The notes: generated by a model from the letters alone, not told the origin. 64,000 nucleotides of DNA from an uncultured Chitinophaga sp. (GCF_902168175.1 NZ_CABHOU010000054.1:124001-188000), one strand, 5' to 3'. Positions 35,332-43,569 are shown, numbered from the stretch's first letter. Numbers and translations: made by a program.

Positions 35332-36177
35332 ATGGAACTCCTCGATCAAAAGGTGCAGGTGGCACCCACCGCTGCGCTGGTATTGTTGCAGGCACGCGAA
35401 TTATTTGAGGAAGGCATCACCAAAGATTACCTTTCTAATATTGATTTTTCTGCCGTACAAGGCATGTCGGACAAGTTGAACGATATGCCGGGAGATTTTG
35501 CACAGGTAGTACGCTACCGAAAGCAGTTCATTCGTTACCTGGCTGATAGTTACCTGCCCGAAAGCGAACCCGTACAGATTGTGATATTAGGGGCAGGCCT
35601 CGATCCGCTGGGGTTGCAGTTATTAGACAAACACGGTGGTGATATTTGCCAGGTATTTGAAGTCGATGCAGCGCATCTTGCCGAAAAGGAAATTCTTTAT
35701 CGCAAAATCGCACCGGACATTAAGAACCTCCACCTCGTTCACTGCGATATTACCGATCCGCAGCACCTGCTCGAGTGCCTGGTAGTAGCAGGGTACGACC
35801 GCGATATACCTACTATTATAGTTTTTGAAGGAATAATTCATTACATCACACAGGAGAAGTTCTACGATATTATGCGTCGCTTCCGCACGCGTAACCGCAC
35901 CAACCTCGTACTGATGGATTATGCGTTACCCCTCGATGATTTGCCTGCATCAACGGCGGTTACTTACAGGCGAATGCTACAGATGCTGGAAAGCGCCTTC
36001 AAGGTGCGGTTCTTCCTGCACAGCCGCCTTAATGTATTTGGGCTTATCGACCGGCTGGGTGGCGATGTATCTACCATCGACTCTCTGCAGGATGTGGAGT
36101 TTAAGCTCAATGGGCGTAATGTGAAGTATTACGATGCGGGAGACGGGTTCCTGGAAATGATTTCGTTTTACCTGTAA
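35332..36177 (+). CDS. SAM-dependent methyltransferase, LCMT (leucine carboxyl methyltransferase) family
   Basis: A 281-residue class I methyltransferase resembling the PPM1/LCMT O-methyltransferase family. The SAM-binding glycine loop is VILGAGLDPLGLQLL, with the acidic ribose-binding end of strand 2 in VFEVD, then HCDITDP and the family signature VFEGIIHYI. The N-terminal region with VVRYRKQFIRYL fits the substrate-binding cap. Bacterial members methylate carboxyl groups of small molecules or peptides; the substrate is unknown. The gene stands alone between a terminator and a convergent pdxA, so context gives no clue. Confidence 0.82.
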   Translation: MELLDQKVQVAPTAALVLLQARELFEEGITKDYLSNIDFSAVQGMSDKLNDMPGDFAQVVRYRKQFIRYLADSYLPESEPVQIVILGAGLDPLGLQLLDKHGGDICQVFEVDAAHLAEKEILYRKIAPDIKNLHLVHCDITDPQHLLECLVVAGYDRDIPTIIVFEGIIHYITQEKFYDIMRRFRTRNRTNLVLMDYALPLDDLPASTAVTYRRMLQMLESAFKVRFFLHSRLNVFGLIDRLGGDVSTIDSLQDVEFKLNGRNVKYYDAGDGFLEMISFYL

Positions 36178-36182
36178 ATAAC

Positions 36183-36209
36183 AATGGCGGGGTACAATAC
36201 CCCGCCATT
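36183..36209. terminator. Hairpin between convergent genes, possible terminator
   Basis: AATGGCGGGGT and ACCCCGCCATT form an 11-bp stem with a five-base loop (ACAAT) between the methyltransferase and pdxA stop codons. There is no strong T-run on either side. Confidence 0.55.
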
Positions 36210-36231
36210 GCCTGTAAATATTTTGAACCCA

Positions 36232-37302
36232 CTATTCGGAGGCCAGCTCCATCTTCTTTAACGGATTTTTCGTGTTGTCCGCGTAAGTTTGGCGTTGGGT
36301 GATGATGTCGATACAAGTGTAAATTGACTGGCGGAAAGAATCCGGGTCTGCCAGGTTTTTACCGGCGATATCGAAGGCAGTGCCATGGTCGGGCGAGGTA
36401 CGCACGATCGGCAGGCCTGCGGTGTAATTAATACCGTAGCCTGAAGCCAGTGATTTGAAAGGAATAAGGCCCTGGTCGTGGTACATGGCCAGTACGCCGT
36501 CGAACTGCTCGTGCATATTACGGGCGAAGAAGGCATCGGCGCTATAGGGGCCGAAGCAGAGCATACCATTGTGTTTAGCCTGTTTAATGGCCGGGATGAT
36601 CTGTTTTTGCTCTTCGGTACCGATAAGGCCATCGTCGCCGGCATGTGGGTTAAGGCCCAGCACGGCAATACGTGGGGTATCGATACCAAAATCCTTAATG
36701 AGACTCTCCTTCATGAGGGCCAGCTTTTGCAGGATGTTTTCTACCGTTACATATTTAGCGATCTCCGATACGGGCACATGCTCCGTAAGCAGACCTACAC
36801 GCATATTATCCGCAGTCATCAGCATTAGCACGTCTTTCGCCTGGAAAGCTTCCTTCAGGTAAGGTGTGTGGCCGGTGAAGTTGAAGTCTTTGCTTTGAAT
36901 GTTCTTTTTATGGATAGGGGCGGTGATAAGGCCCTCTATATCACCGTCTTTGAGGCATTGTATGGCAACCGCCAGGGAGCGGGCTGCATACTTGCCACCA
37001 AGGTCGTTAATTACGCCAGGGGTGATCTGCACCTCTTCTTCCCAGCAGTTAAATACGTTCACCTGCTTGTGGTTAATTTTGGTGAAGTCCTTGATGCTCT
37101 GGTAGTTAAAGGTATTTTCATTCACCAGCTTGCGGTAAAAGTTCACGGTCTTATTGGACGCGAAAATGATGGGTGTGCATAACTCCAGCATCCTGCTATC
37201 AGCAAAAGTCTTAATGATGATCTCAGCACCGATGCTGTTAATGTCGCCTATCGTGATACCGATCACAGGCCTGTTGGCAGTATTTGTTTGTGGTATGCTC
37301 AT
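36232..37302 (-). CDS. pdxA: 4-hydroxythreonine-4-phosphate dehydrogenase
   Basis: PdxA oxidises 4-phosphohydroxy-L-threonine in the deoxyxylulose-5-phosphate-independent arm of vitamin B6 synthesis, needing a divalent metal and NAD. The start is the ATG at 37302 (MSIPQTNTANRP); a longer in-frame start at 37329 overlaps the promoter. The 356 residues carry the three metal-binding histidines in TGHTPYL, LNPHAGDDG and MYHDQGLIPFK, the N-terminal IGITIGDINSIGAEI (DPxGIGPE position modified to NSIGAEI) and RTSPDHGTAFDIAG. Divergent from rsmA with a shared 110-bp promoter region. Confidence 0.94.
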   Translation of the reverse strand: MSIPQTNTANRPVIGITIGDINSIGAEIIIKTFADSRMLELCTPIIFASNKTVNFYRKLVNENTFNYQSIKDFTKINHKQVNVFNCWEEEVQITPGVINDLGGKYAARSLAVAIQCLKDGDIEGLITAPIHKKNIQSKDFNFTGHTPYLKEAFQAKDVLMLMTADNMRVGLLTEHVPVSEIAKYVTVENILQKLALMKESLIKDFGIDTPRIAVLGLNPHAGDDGLIGTEEQKQIIPAIKQAKHNGMLCFGPYSADAFFARNMHEQFDGVLAMYHDQGLIPFKSLASGYGINYTAGLPIVRTSPDHGTAFDIAGKNLADPDSFRQSIYTCIDIITQRQTYADNTKNPLKKMELASE

Positions 37303-37326
37303 GCTTAACCCCGGGTAATTAGCTAA

Positions 37327-37334
37327 CAAATATA
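37327..37334 (-). promoter_or_regulatory. -7 promoter element for pdxA
   Basis: TATATTTG on the minus strand, 24 bases before the pdxA ATG, predicting a leader of about 18 bases. Confidence 0.5.
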
Positions 37335-37387
37335 CGGTTTCCTGTTGATAGCTGGTGGCCCGTCACGCCTGCCATGCTCCTTTTTCT

Positions 37388-37395
37388 TACTTTTG
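37388..37395 (+). promoter_or_regulatory. -7 promoter element for rsmA
   Basis: TACTTTTG matches TAnnTTTG and lies 17 bases before the ATG at 37413, which supports that start over the longer in-frame one at 37374. Confidence 0.5.
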
Positions 37396-37412
37396 CTTCT
37401 TATTCCTTTTTC

Positions 37413-38165
37413 ATGTACACGCTAAAGAAGTCACTGGGGCAGCATTTTTTGAAAGATGATAACATCTGCCGGAACATTGTGGATGCGCTCCCCGCCCCCG
37501 AAGGCACACAAATACTGGAGGTTGGTCCGGGGGCCGGCGCAATTACCAAATATCTGCTGGAGCTGCCGGGCACTATTTTTAAAGCAGTGGAACTGGATAA
37601 GGAGAAGGTAGAATATCTCGAAAAAACTTATCCGTCCATAAAGGGTAAACTCATCAACGAGAGTTTTTTGGAGATAAACCCGCCGTTCGATGGCAAGTTT
37701 TCCGTGATCGGCAACTTTCCTTACAACATTTCCACCCAAATCATGTTCCGTGTGCTGGAGTGGAAAGACCAGGTGCCGGCTGTAGTAGGGATGTTCCAGA
37801 AGGAAGTGGCGCAGCGTATTGCGGCGGCTCATAATAACAAGGATTACGGGATACTGAGCGTATTGATCCAGGCATTTTACCGAGTAGAGTACCTGTTTGA
37901 CGTGTCAGAAACCTGTTTTATCCCACCGCCTAAGGTGAAGTCGGGTGTTATACGATTGCATCGTTTAGAGCAGGCGTACGATATCAGGAATGAAAAGAAG
38001 TTTTTCCTGCTGGTTAAAACTGCTTTCGGGCAACGCCGTAAGCAGTTGCGTAATCCGCTCAAAGGTTTCTTTAAAAAAGAAGATTTACAGGACGAAATAT
38101 TTACCAAAAGGGCCGAAGCGCTTACAGTAGCCGACTTTGTGGCCTTATCCCATAGAATGTTATGA
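37413..38165 (+). CDS. rsmA: 16S rRNA dimethyladenosine transferase
   Basis: RsmA (KsgA) dimethylates two adjacent adenosines near the 3' end of 16S rRNA during small-subunit maturation. From the ATG at 37413 the product is 250 residues: MYTLKKSLGQHFLKD is the family start, followed by the SAM motif EVGPGAGAITKYLL, the acidic AVELDKEKVEYL and the catalytic NFPYNIS. The C-terminal helical domain contains AFGQRRKQLRNPLK. Its stop overlaps the next start (ATGA at 38162), so the downstream dehydrogenase is translationally coupled. Confidence 0.95.
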   Translation: MYTLKKSLGQHFLKDDNICRNIVDALPAPEGTQILEVGPGAGAITKYLLELPGTIFKAVELDKEKVEYLEKTYPSIKGKLINESFLEINPPFDGKFSVIGNFPYNISTQIMFRVLEWKDQVPAVVGMFQKEVAQRIAAAHNNKDYGILSVLIQAFYRVEYLFDVSETCFIPPPKVKSGVIRLHRLEQAYDIRNEKKFFLLVKTAFGQRRKQLRNPLKGFFKKEDLQDEIFTKRAEALTVADFVALSHRML

Positions 38166-39085
38166 AGCAAGTATTGATTACGGCCAAAGTAAACCCGTAC
38201 CTGATCAACGAACTCGAATCAAAAGGATACGCTGTTTCTTATCAACCGGCTATCACCTATCAGGAGGTGCTGGAGCAGGTGAAAGATATAGAGGGCCTGA
38301 TAGTGACCACCCGTATCAAAGTGGATAAAGCGGTGTTAGACAATGCCACAAAACTGAAGTGGATAGGACGACTTGGTTCCGGAATGGAACTGATTGATGT
38401 GAAGTATGCTGAAAGTAAAGGCATTAAATGCGTAAGCAGCCCCGAAGGTAATGCTGATACAGTCGGAGAGCAGGTAGTAGGCATGTTGGTGTGCCTGATG
38501 CACAATATCCTCAAAAGTAACCTGGAACTGCGTGAGGGTATTTGGGAAAGAGAGGGCAACCGTGCATGGGAACTGGGTGGCCGTACAGTTGGTATTATCG
38601 GTTATGGTAATACAGGAGGTGCTGTAGCGAAAAGACTGCGCGGCTTTGGAGTGAATATCATTGCATACGATAAATACAAAACCAACTACGGTACCAGCGA
38701 GGTAAAAGAAGTGAGCTTACAGGATATTTTTGAGCAGGCCGAAATTGTAACCACACACCTGCCGCTTAATGATGAAACGTTCCATATGGTGAACGAACAG
38801 TTCCTGCGTTCGTTTGCGCAACCTATCTACTATATCAACGCCTCGCGCGGTAAGGTCGTAGATACGCCGGCTCTCGTAGCTGCCCTCGATAATGGGCTTG
38901 TAAAAGGCGCTTGTCTTGATGTTTTGGAGAATGAAAAACTGTCTTCCTACACAGCTGCCGAACAGGAAATGTTTACAAGATTGCTTACTGCCCCCAACAT
39001 AGTAATGACCCCTCACATCGCAGGATATTCACACGAAGCCACGATAAAGATGGCGCAGATAGTGCTTCAAAAGTTAGATATATAG
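38162..39085 (+). CDS. D-2-hydroxyacid dehydrogenase, phosphoglycerate-dehydrogenase-like
   Basis: A 307-residue NAD-dependent dehydrogenase of the D-isomer-specific family. Visible are the catalytic Arg region WIGRLGSGMELID, the Rossmann loop TVGIIGYGNTGGAVAKRL, THLPLNDETFHMV, the INASRGKVVDTPAL segment and the catalytic His in MTPHIAGYS. There is no ACT regulatory domain, so it is either a short SerA-type 3-phosphoglycerate dehydrogenase or a related hydroxyacid reductase. It overlaps rsmA by four bases. No serine pathway neighbours are present, so the substrate is unsure. Confidence 0.85.
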   Translation: MKQVLITAKVNPYLINELESKGYAVSYQPAITYQEVLEQVKDIEGLIVTTRIKVDKAVLDNATKLKWIGRLGSGMELIDVKYAESKGIKCVSSPEGNADTVGEQVVGMLVCLMHNILKSNLELREGIWEREGNRAWELGGRTVGIIGYGNTGGAVAKRLRGFGVNIIAYDKYKTNYGTSEVKEVSLQDIFEQAEIVTTHLPLNDETFHMVNEQFLRSFAQPIYYINASRGKVVDTPALVAALDNGLVKGACLDVLENEKLSSYTAAEQEMFTRLLTAPNIVMTPHIAGYSHEATIKMAQIVLQKLDI

Positions 39086-39131
39086 GTATTATATATATGA
39101 GCCACTGTAGCTAATCGTAAGGAAAAAAATA

Positions 39132-39139
39132 TATATTTG
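39132..39139 (+). promoter_or_regulatory. -7 promoter element upstream of greA
   Basis: TATATTTG is a perfect TAnnTTTG match; transcription would begin near 39146, about 65 bases before the greA start. Confidence 0.55.
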
Positions 39140-39154
39140 CTGTACATCACTTTA

Positions 39155-39191
39155 CAACGCTTCTATGCAAATAGGAGCGTTGCTTTTTTTT
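39155..39191 (+). terminator. Terminator-like hairpin inside the predicted greA leader
   Basis: CAACGCTTCTAT, loop GCAA, ATAGGAGCGTTG form a stem with one mismatch, followed by C and eight T (39184-39191). It lies after the -7 element at 39132 and 20 bases before the greA ATG. It could end transcripts from the upstream operon, but by position it would also stop transcripts from the greA promoter, i.e. act as an attenuator. Confidence 0.7.
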
Positions 39192-39210
39192 ATTTCAAAA
39201 ACAAAAGGTT

Positions 39211-39684
39211 ATGTCTGGCGTAAATTATGTTACCAAGGAAACCCTGGAGCAAATGAAAGCGGAGCTAACGCTACTCAAAACAAAAGGAAGGGCTGAAATT
39301 GCACGTGCAATTTCGGAGGCTCGTGAAAAGGGGGATTTGAAGGAAAATGCAGAATACGATGCGGCCAAAGAGGCTCAAGGCCTCCATGAGGCCAAGATAG
39401 CCGTTTTGGATAATGCCGTTGCTACTGCCAGGATAGTAGAAGCTGAGTCAATTGATACATCTAAGGTTTCCATTCTTTGTAAGGTAACCATCACAAATAT
39501 GGCTAGTAAAAAAACAGTTACTTACCAGCTTGTATCTGAAAAAGAGGCGGACCTGAAGTTGAATAAAATCTCTGTTACTTCTCCTATCGGCAAAGGTTTG
39601 CTGGGCAAAAAAGTCGGCGATGTGGCCGATGTGGTGGCGCCCAATGGCAGCATGAAATTTAAGGTCGAAAATATCGGTATCTGA
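39211..39684 (+). CDS. greA: Transcription elongation factor GreA
   Basis: GreA enters the secondary channel of RNA polymerase and stimulates cleavage of backtracked RNA. The 157 residues have the expected two domains: an N-terminal antiparallel coiled coil starting YVTKETLEQMKAELTLLK, with the acidic tip in EKGDLKENAEYDAAKEAQ, and a C-terminal FKBP-like domain with TYQLVSEKEADLKLNKIS and SPIGKGLLGKKVGD. The tip Asp/Glu residues are intact. It has its own promoter and a terminator-like leader hairpin, suggesting attenuation control. Confidence 0.96.
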   Translation: MSGVNYVTKETLEQMKAELTLLKTKGRAEIARAISEAREKGDLKENAEYDAAKEAQGLHEAKIAVLDNAVATARIVEAESIDTSKVSILCKVTITNMASKKTVTYQLVSEKEADLKLNKISVTSPIGKGLLGKKVGDVADVVAPNGSMKFKVENIGI

Positions 39685-39703
39685 TCATATAATTCAGTTT
39701 TTC

Positions 39704-39735
39704 GCAAGGCCCGTCTGCATAAGGCGGGCCTTTGC
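39704..39735 (+). terminator. Hairpin after greA, probable terminator
   Basis: GCAAGGCCCGTC and GGCGGGCCTTTGC arms pair with one or two mismatches just past the greA stop; the T-tract is short. Confidence 0.6.
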
Positions 39736-39789
39736 TTTGAGCATCAATACAAATTGCTTATTTTTCCACTACCTAAAAACCTGCGGGCT

Positions 39790-40179
39790 ATGACACTATT
39801 CTCCAAGATCATTAAAGGCGAAATTCCCAATTACAAAATTGCAGAGAACGAACACTTTTATGCATTCCTCGATATTTTTCCACTGATGAAAGGCCATACG
39901 CTCATCGTACCTAAAGTGGAAACCGACCGTTTTTTTGATGTGGATGATAACCTGCTGCGTGAGTGGCTGTTGTTTGCCAAACCAATTGCGCTGGCCATCG
40001 AAAAAGCGTATCCCTGTAACCGGGTAGGACTGAGTGTAGTGGGGCTGGAAGTGCCGCATGCGCATATGCACCTGGTGCCGGTAAACAGTGCCGATGATCT
40101 GAACTTCACACGTCCTAAACTGAAGTTATCGTCCGACGACTTTCAGCAGATACAGCAGCGTATAATTTCCTTTTTGTAA
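39790..40179 (+). CDS. HIT family protein
   Basis: A 129-residue histidine-triad protein starting at the ATG at 39790 (MTLFSKIIKGEIP), where homologues begin; the longer frame adds 12 unrelated residues. Conserved features are FSKIIKGEIPNYKI, HTLIVPKVE and the active-site triad PHAHMHLVP (His-x-His-x-His). HIT enzymes of the HINT branch hydrolyse nucleoside phosphoramidates and related adenylylated compounds. It follows greA with a hairpin between and faces the convergent response regulator gene across a long inverted repeat. Confidence 0.92.
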   Translation: MTLFSKIIKGEIPNYKIAENEHFYAFLDIFPLMKGHTLIVPKVETDRFFDVDDNLLREWLLFAKPIALAIEKAYPCNRVGLSVVGLEVPHAHMHLVPVNSADDLNFTRPKLKLSSDDFQQIQQRIISFL

Positions 40180-40195
40180 TTGTAATAAGGAATAA

Positions 40196-40243
40196 GCAGA
40201 AGAGGTGTATAGATGGTATTGGCCATGTATACACCTCTTCTGC
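40196..40243. repeat. Perfect 16-bp inverted repeat between convergent genes
   Basis: GCAGAAGAGGTGTATA at 40196-40211 and its exact complement TATACACCTCTTCTGC at 40228-40243, with a 16-base middle that can itself pair GG/CC. Probably a bidirectional transcription barrier, though neither side has a strong T-run. Confidence 0.75.
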
Positions 40244-40315
40244 ATTTGTATAAACATCAATAACACCCTTCTGAAGAAGCGTGTTAGTTTATTAGAACCC
40301 TACTGATAAAATCCG

Positions 40316-41011
40316 TTACGGAATGTAAAACTTGAACCCTATGCCGTGCAGTGTTTCGAGCCTGATGTCGTCTACATCGTCGAAGTGTTTCCTGATTTTG
40401 GTGATAAACACGTCCATGCTGCGACCGAGGAAGTAATCGTCCTTTCCCCAAACGTGGTAAAGGATTTCTTCGCGTTTGAGGGTTTTGTTGGGATTTTCGC
40501 AGAAGAATTTCAGGAGATCTGCTTCTTTCTGGGTAAGGGTGGCTTTAGTTTTACCGTCGTTGTCGATCAGTTTAAGTTCGCCGTAATCAAAGCTAAGGGG
40601 GCCGAGTTGGTATTGTGCGCGTTTGTCGGCATTGAGGGGCCGGGTCCTTTTAAGGAACACTTCAATACGCATTAACAATTCCTGCATGCTGAAAGGCTTC
40701 GTAACGTAGTCATCTGCGCCGGTTTTAAAGCCGGTGATCTTGTCCTCATCCATGGATTTGGAGGTAAGAAAAAGTATCGGGATAAGGTCGTTTTTCTTCC
40801 TGATTTGCTGAGCGAGCGTAAAGCCGTCTTTCTTTGGCATTACCACATCCAGCAAACATATATCAAACATGGATTTTTGAAATTGTTTCCAGGCCATCTC
40901 TCCGTCGGAGCAATGTGTCACTTCGTACCCGGCTTCTTCCAATCTTCGTTTGGTAACAGCCCCCAGATTGTAGTCATCTTCTACAAGGAGGATTTTTGCT
41001 TTCGTATCCAT
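40316..41011 (-). CDS. OmpR-family response regulator (orphan)
   Basis: A 231-residue regulator: receiver with VEDDYN, phospho-acceptor in ICLLDVVMPKKDGF, FLTSKS and DDYVTKPFS, then a winged-helix effector ending MDVFITKIRKHFDD and LHGIGFKFYIP. No histidine kinase is encoded nearby. The sequence is collinear with the second regulator at 43675, sharing FDICLLD, GADDY, GRSMDV(F/Y)I and HG-G-FK/FR near the end. The RprY-type orphan regulators of Bacteroidota have this same GRSMDVFI motif. Target genes are unknown. Confidence 0.9.
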   Translation of the reverse strand: MDTKAKILLVEDDYNLGAVTKRRLEEAGYEVTHCSDGEMAWKQFQKSMFDICLLDVVMPKKDGFTLAQQIRKKNDLIPILFLTSKSMDEDKITGFKTGADDYVTKPFSMQELLMRIEVFLKRTRPLNADKRAQYQLGPLSFDYGELKLIDNDGKTKATLTQKEADLLKFFCENPNKTLKREEILYHVWGKDDYFLGRSMDVFITKIRKHFDDVDDIRLETLHGIGFKFYIP

Positions 41012-41186
41012 CTACGAACTGGATTAGGGTAAAATTGATAATTGATTAAAAGAGCAAGTTTTCATAGTTGCTATGGTGTTGCATTGAATTTTCCCACTGT
41101 CACAGGGCAAACCCGATTCAAAATAAGTACATTTTCGCAATTAACAAATAATAATAAGCTGTTCATTCCTGTTCATTTTCCGCCAG

Positions 41187-41747
41187 TCACCTCGAAACCC
41201 GCTCAGGATGCTTCTTCAGGAAGTCGTCCCAGCCTTTCGATTTGCCTGCCCCGGCCGCTGGCCCGGAGTCCTGGAAATGATGGCAAACGGCCACTGCCAG
41301 TGCATCTGAAGCATCCAGGAAATCGGGACGCTCATTGTAATTAAGGATATGGCGGAGCATTTGCCAAACCTGTTCCTTATCTGCATTACCGTTACCTGTT
41401 ATTGATTGTTTTACTTTTTTTGGAGAATATTCGGCTACTTCGAGCCCCGCCTGCATCGCGGTAGCGATAGCCACGCCCTGGGCGCGACCCAGTTTGAGCA
41501 TACTTTGTACGTTTTTACCGAAAAAGGGAGCTTCGATGGCGCAACAGTGTGGTTTATACTGCAATATGAGCTCGTTTACACGGGAATGGATCAGCATCAG
41601 CCGCTCATAATGGTCTTTATGTTTAGAGAGCTTTAGTACGTCGAGGGCAATAACGGTGGCTTTTTTGCCCTCCACGGAGATGAGTCCGTAGCCCATTACG
41701 ATCGTACCGGGGTCTATTCCAAGAATTATTTTTGATTTGTTTGCCAA
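41187..41747 (-). CDS. ruvC: Holliday junction resolvase RuvC
   Basis: RuvC nicks Holliday junctions symmetrically after branch migration by RuvAB. The catalytic acids are visible in ILGIDPGT (Asp), AIEAPFFGKN (Glu) and the C-terminal DASDALAVAVCHH (two Asp). No ATG is available near the N-terminus; the start is taken as TTG at 41747 (reading LANKSKIILGIDPG), which leaves 186 residues, the usual length. The last 20 residues are a basic extension (GWDDFLKKHPERVSR). Overlapping -7 elements at 41784-41799 lie upstream. ruvB is encoded about 2.6 kb away on the same strand rather than adjacent. Confidence 0.9.
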   Translation of the reverse strand: MANKSKIILGIDPGTIVMGYGLISVEGKKATVIALDVLKLSKHKDHYERLMLIHSRVNELILQYKPHCCAIEAPFFGKNVQSMLKLGRAQGVAIATAMQAGLEVAEYSPKKVKQSITGNGNADKEQVWQMLRHILNYNERPDFLDASDALAVAVCHHFQDSGPAAGAGKSKGWDDFLKKHPERVSR

Positions 41748-41755
41748 CCGGAGTT

Positions 41756-41763
41756 TATTTTTG
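41756..41763 (+). promoter_or_regulatory. -7 promoter element for the UPF0104 gene
   Basis: TATTTTTG is a perfect match. The predicted start near 41770 lies downstream of the first TTG candidates for the plus-strand gene, so translation would have to begin at a non-AUG codon beyond it (for example CTG at 41779). Confidence 0.45.
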
Positions 41764-42768
41764 CCAAAATCTGAAATCCTGAACAAAAGTACAAAAATAC
41801 TCCTCAATTACACTTTAGGCATCGGCCTCTTCGTTTGGTTAACCTATTCCATCTATAACCAGTTAATGAACCAGGTCAACCTCCGGGAGGCGGTAGACCG
41901 TATGGGCGAACTCCTTGTAAACAGGGGCCTGTTCGTACTGTTAACCGTTATTGTGCTAATGCTCGTCAACTGGGGGCTGGAAGCCCGAAAGTGGCAATTA
42001 TTGGTACGGCCACTTGAAGATATATCGTTCCGCAAAGCTTTCAGCGCCATCCTTTCGGGGGTATCGCTGTCGATAAACACCCCCAACCGCATTGGCGAAT
42101 ACGGGGGGCGCATCCTTTACATAAAGAACCGTAACAAGCTCAAAGCGATTGCTGCTACCGTCGTGGGCAGCTTCAGTCAGTTGATCATCACCGCGGTTTT
42201 TGGGCTGGCCGGACTGATTTATTATATAAATAACTTTGAGCTAATTAAGGCTGATCAACGCTTTGCGTCTAGTTTCTGGGAAAATATAATGCTTGGCGTA
42301 CTGATAGTTGTATCCTTGTTGATTATATTGCTTTACTTTCGGTTACAAATTATTGTCGCCGTTTTTGACAAGATATCCTGGTTGCGCAAGGCTAAGGTTT
42401 TTGTTCAGATCATCGCCCGGTATTCTCCTAAAGAACTGAAAAAACTCCTGCTCCTTTCAGCCGTGCGATACATGGTCTTCTCGGCACAGTATTTGATTTT
42501 ATTGTATGTGTTAGGCGTTGAACTTGTGTGGTGGCAAGGTCTTTTGATGATCAGTACCATTTACCTCGTGATGGCAATGGTACCCACGATTGCGATAGCT
42601 GAACTAGGCCTCAGGGGCAGGGTGAGCATCTATTTCCTGGGTTTGCTCAGTCCTAATATAGCCGGCATCATAGCTGCCACGGTATGTATATGGCTGATTA
42701 ACCTGGTTTTACCTGCGGTGATGGGTAGTATTCTACTTCTGGGCGTTAAAATATTCAAGGAAAAATAG
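41761..42768 (+). CDS. UPF0104 / lysylphosphatidylglycerol synthase TM-region family protein
   Basis: An integral membrane protein with about eight hydrophobic segments, of the family that shares the flippase-like membrane part of MprF (COG0392). It lacks the aminoacyl-transferase domain, so it is not itself an MprF. Motifs include NTPNRIGEYGGRILYIKNRN after the second helix and a later MVPTIAIAELGLRGRVS, both typical. The start is uncertain: no ATG occurs before residue 36, so TTG at 41761 is listed, but the promoter position argues for CTG at 41779. It precedes the DUF3108 gene by 9 bases, an arrangement common in Bacteroidota. Confidence 0.82.
   Translation: MPKSEILNKSTKILLNYTLGIGLFVWLTYSIYNQLMNQVNLREAVDRMGELLVNRGLFVLLTVIVLMLVNWGLEARKWQLLVRPLEDISFRKAFSAILSGVSLSINTPNRIGEYGGRILYIKNRNKLKAIAATVVGSFSQLIITAVFGLAGLIYYINNFELIKADQRFASSFWENIMLGVLIVVSLLIILLYFRLQIIVAVFDKISWLRKAKVFVQIIARYSPKELKKLLLLSAVRYMVFSAQYLILLYVLGVELVWWQGLLMISTIYLVMAMVPTIAIAELGLRGRVSIYFLGLLSPNIAGIIAATVCIWLINLVLPAVMGSILLLGVKIFKEK
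41784..41799 (-). promoter_or_regulatory. Two overlapping-register -7 elements for ruvC
   Basis: On the minus strand TATTTTTG (41792-41799) and TACTTTTG (41784-41791) lie side by side and both match TAnnTTTG. Their predicted starts (about 41777-41785) fall to the right of the start predicted for the divergent gene, so the two transcripts would overlap at their 5' ends. Confidence 0.45.
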
Positions 42769-42777
42769 CGATGATCA

Positions 42778-43569
42778 ATGAAGCATTTGTTACTAATTAT
42801 CTGTGGGTTAACCATAAGCAGTATATGCTTTGCACAGGAGTTTTGCGGGGCCGGTAACACCAGCTTTAAAGCGGGCGAAAACCTTACATTTAAGGTGTAC
42901 TATAACCTTGGTAAAATGTTTGTAGGCGCAGGCGAAGCCACGTTTACCAGCAAACTGGAAAAGTATGGCGGGCACGATGTATACCACGTAACAGGTGAAG
43001 GCAAAACCTTTCGCACCTACGACTGGATATTTAAAGTGCGCGATAAATATGAAAGTTATATAGATACAGCTACCATGAAGCCATTACGTTTTATCCGTAA
43101 TGTGAACGAAGGGGGCTACAAAATATCCCAGAACGTGGTATTTAACCACGATGCCCATACCGCCACTAACGAAAAAGGAGCGGTTTTTAAAACACCTCCC
43201 TGTGTGCAGGACGTTATCAGCGCTATTTACTACGCACGTAATATCGACTTCTCGAAGTACAAACCGAACGATAAAATTCCGCTTACGATGTTCCTCGACG
43301 ATGAGGTGTACAACATTTACATCCGTTATATCGGAAAGGAGGAAGTGAACACGAAGTTCGGTAAGTTCCGCGCCATCAAATTCAAGCCCCTGCTTATCAA
43401 GGGCACCATCTTCGAAGGTGGCGAAAAGATGACGGTGTGGGTGAGCGACGATGCTAATAAGGTACCTTTGCGGGTAGATAGCCCTATCTCCGTAGGCAGT
43501 ATTAAAGTTGATATGGTGGGTTACAGTAACCTACGCTGGGGCTTTACATCACTGATCAATAAACGTTAG
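42778..43569 (+). CDS. DUF3108 domain-containing secreted protein
   Basis: A 263-residue protein with a signal peptide ending near CFAQE, then a beta-rich DUF3108 domain: FKAGENLTFKVYYNLGKMFVGAGEA in segments, HVTGEGKTFRTYDWIFKVRDKYESY, and the C-terminal VWVSDDANKVPLRVDSPISVGSIKVDMV. The fold is expected to be a periplasmic or outer-membrane-associated beta barrel/half barrel related to lipoprotein carriers, but no activity is established. It is translationally close (9 bases) to the UPF0104 gene and probably shares its promoter. Confidence 0.88.
   Translation: MKHLLLIICGLTISSICFAQEFCGAGNTSFKAGENLTFKVYYNLGKMFVGAGEATFTSKLEKYGGHDVYHVTGEGKTFRTYDWIFKVRDKYESYIDTATMKPLRFIRNVNEGGYKISQNVVFNHDAHTATNEKGAVFKTPPCVQDVISAIYYARNIDFSKYKPNDKIPLTMFLDDEVYNIYIRYIGKEEVNTKFGKFRAIKFKPLLIKGTIFEGGEKMTVWVSDDANKVPLRVDSPISVGSIKVDMVGYSNLRWGFTSLINKR

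Noticed and set aside
41737..41760. TTG at 41737 as the UPF0104 start
   Set aside because: It overlaps the ruvC coding region and lies upstream of the plus-strand -7 element, so it would not be in the transcript.
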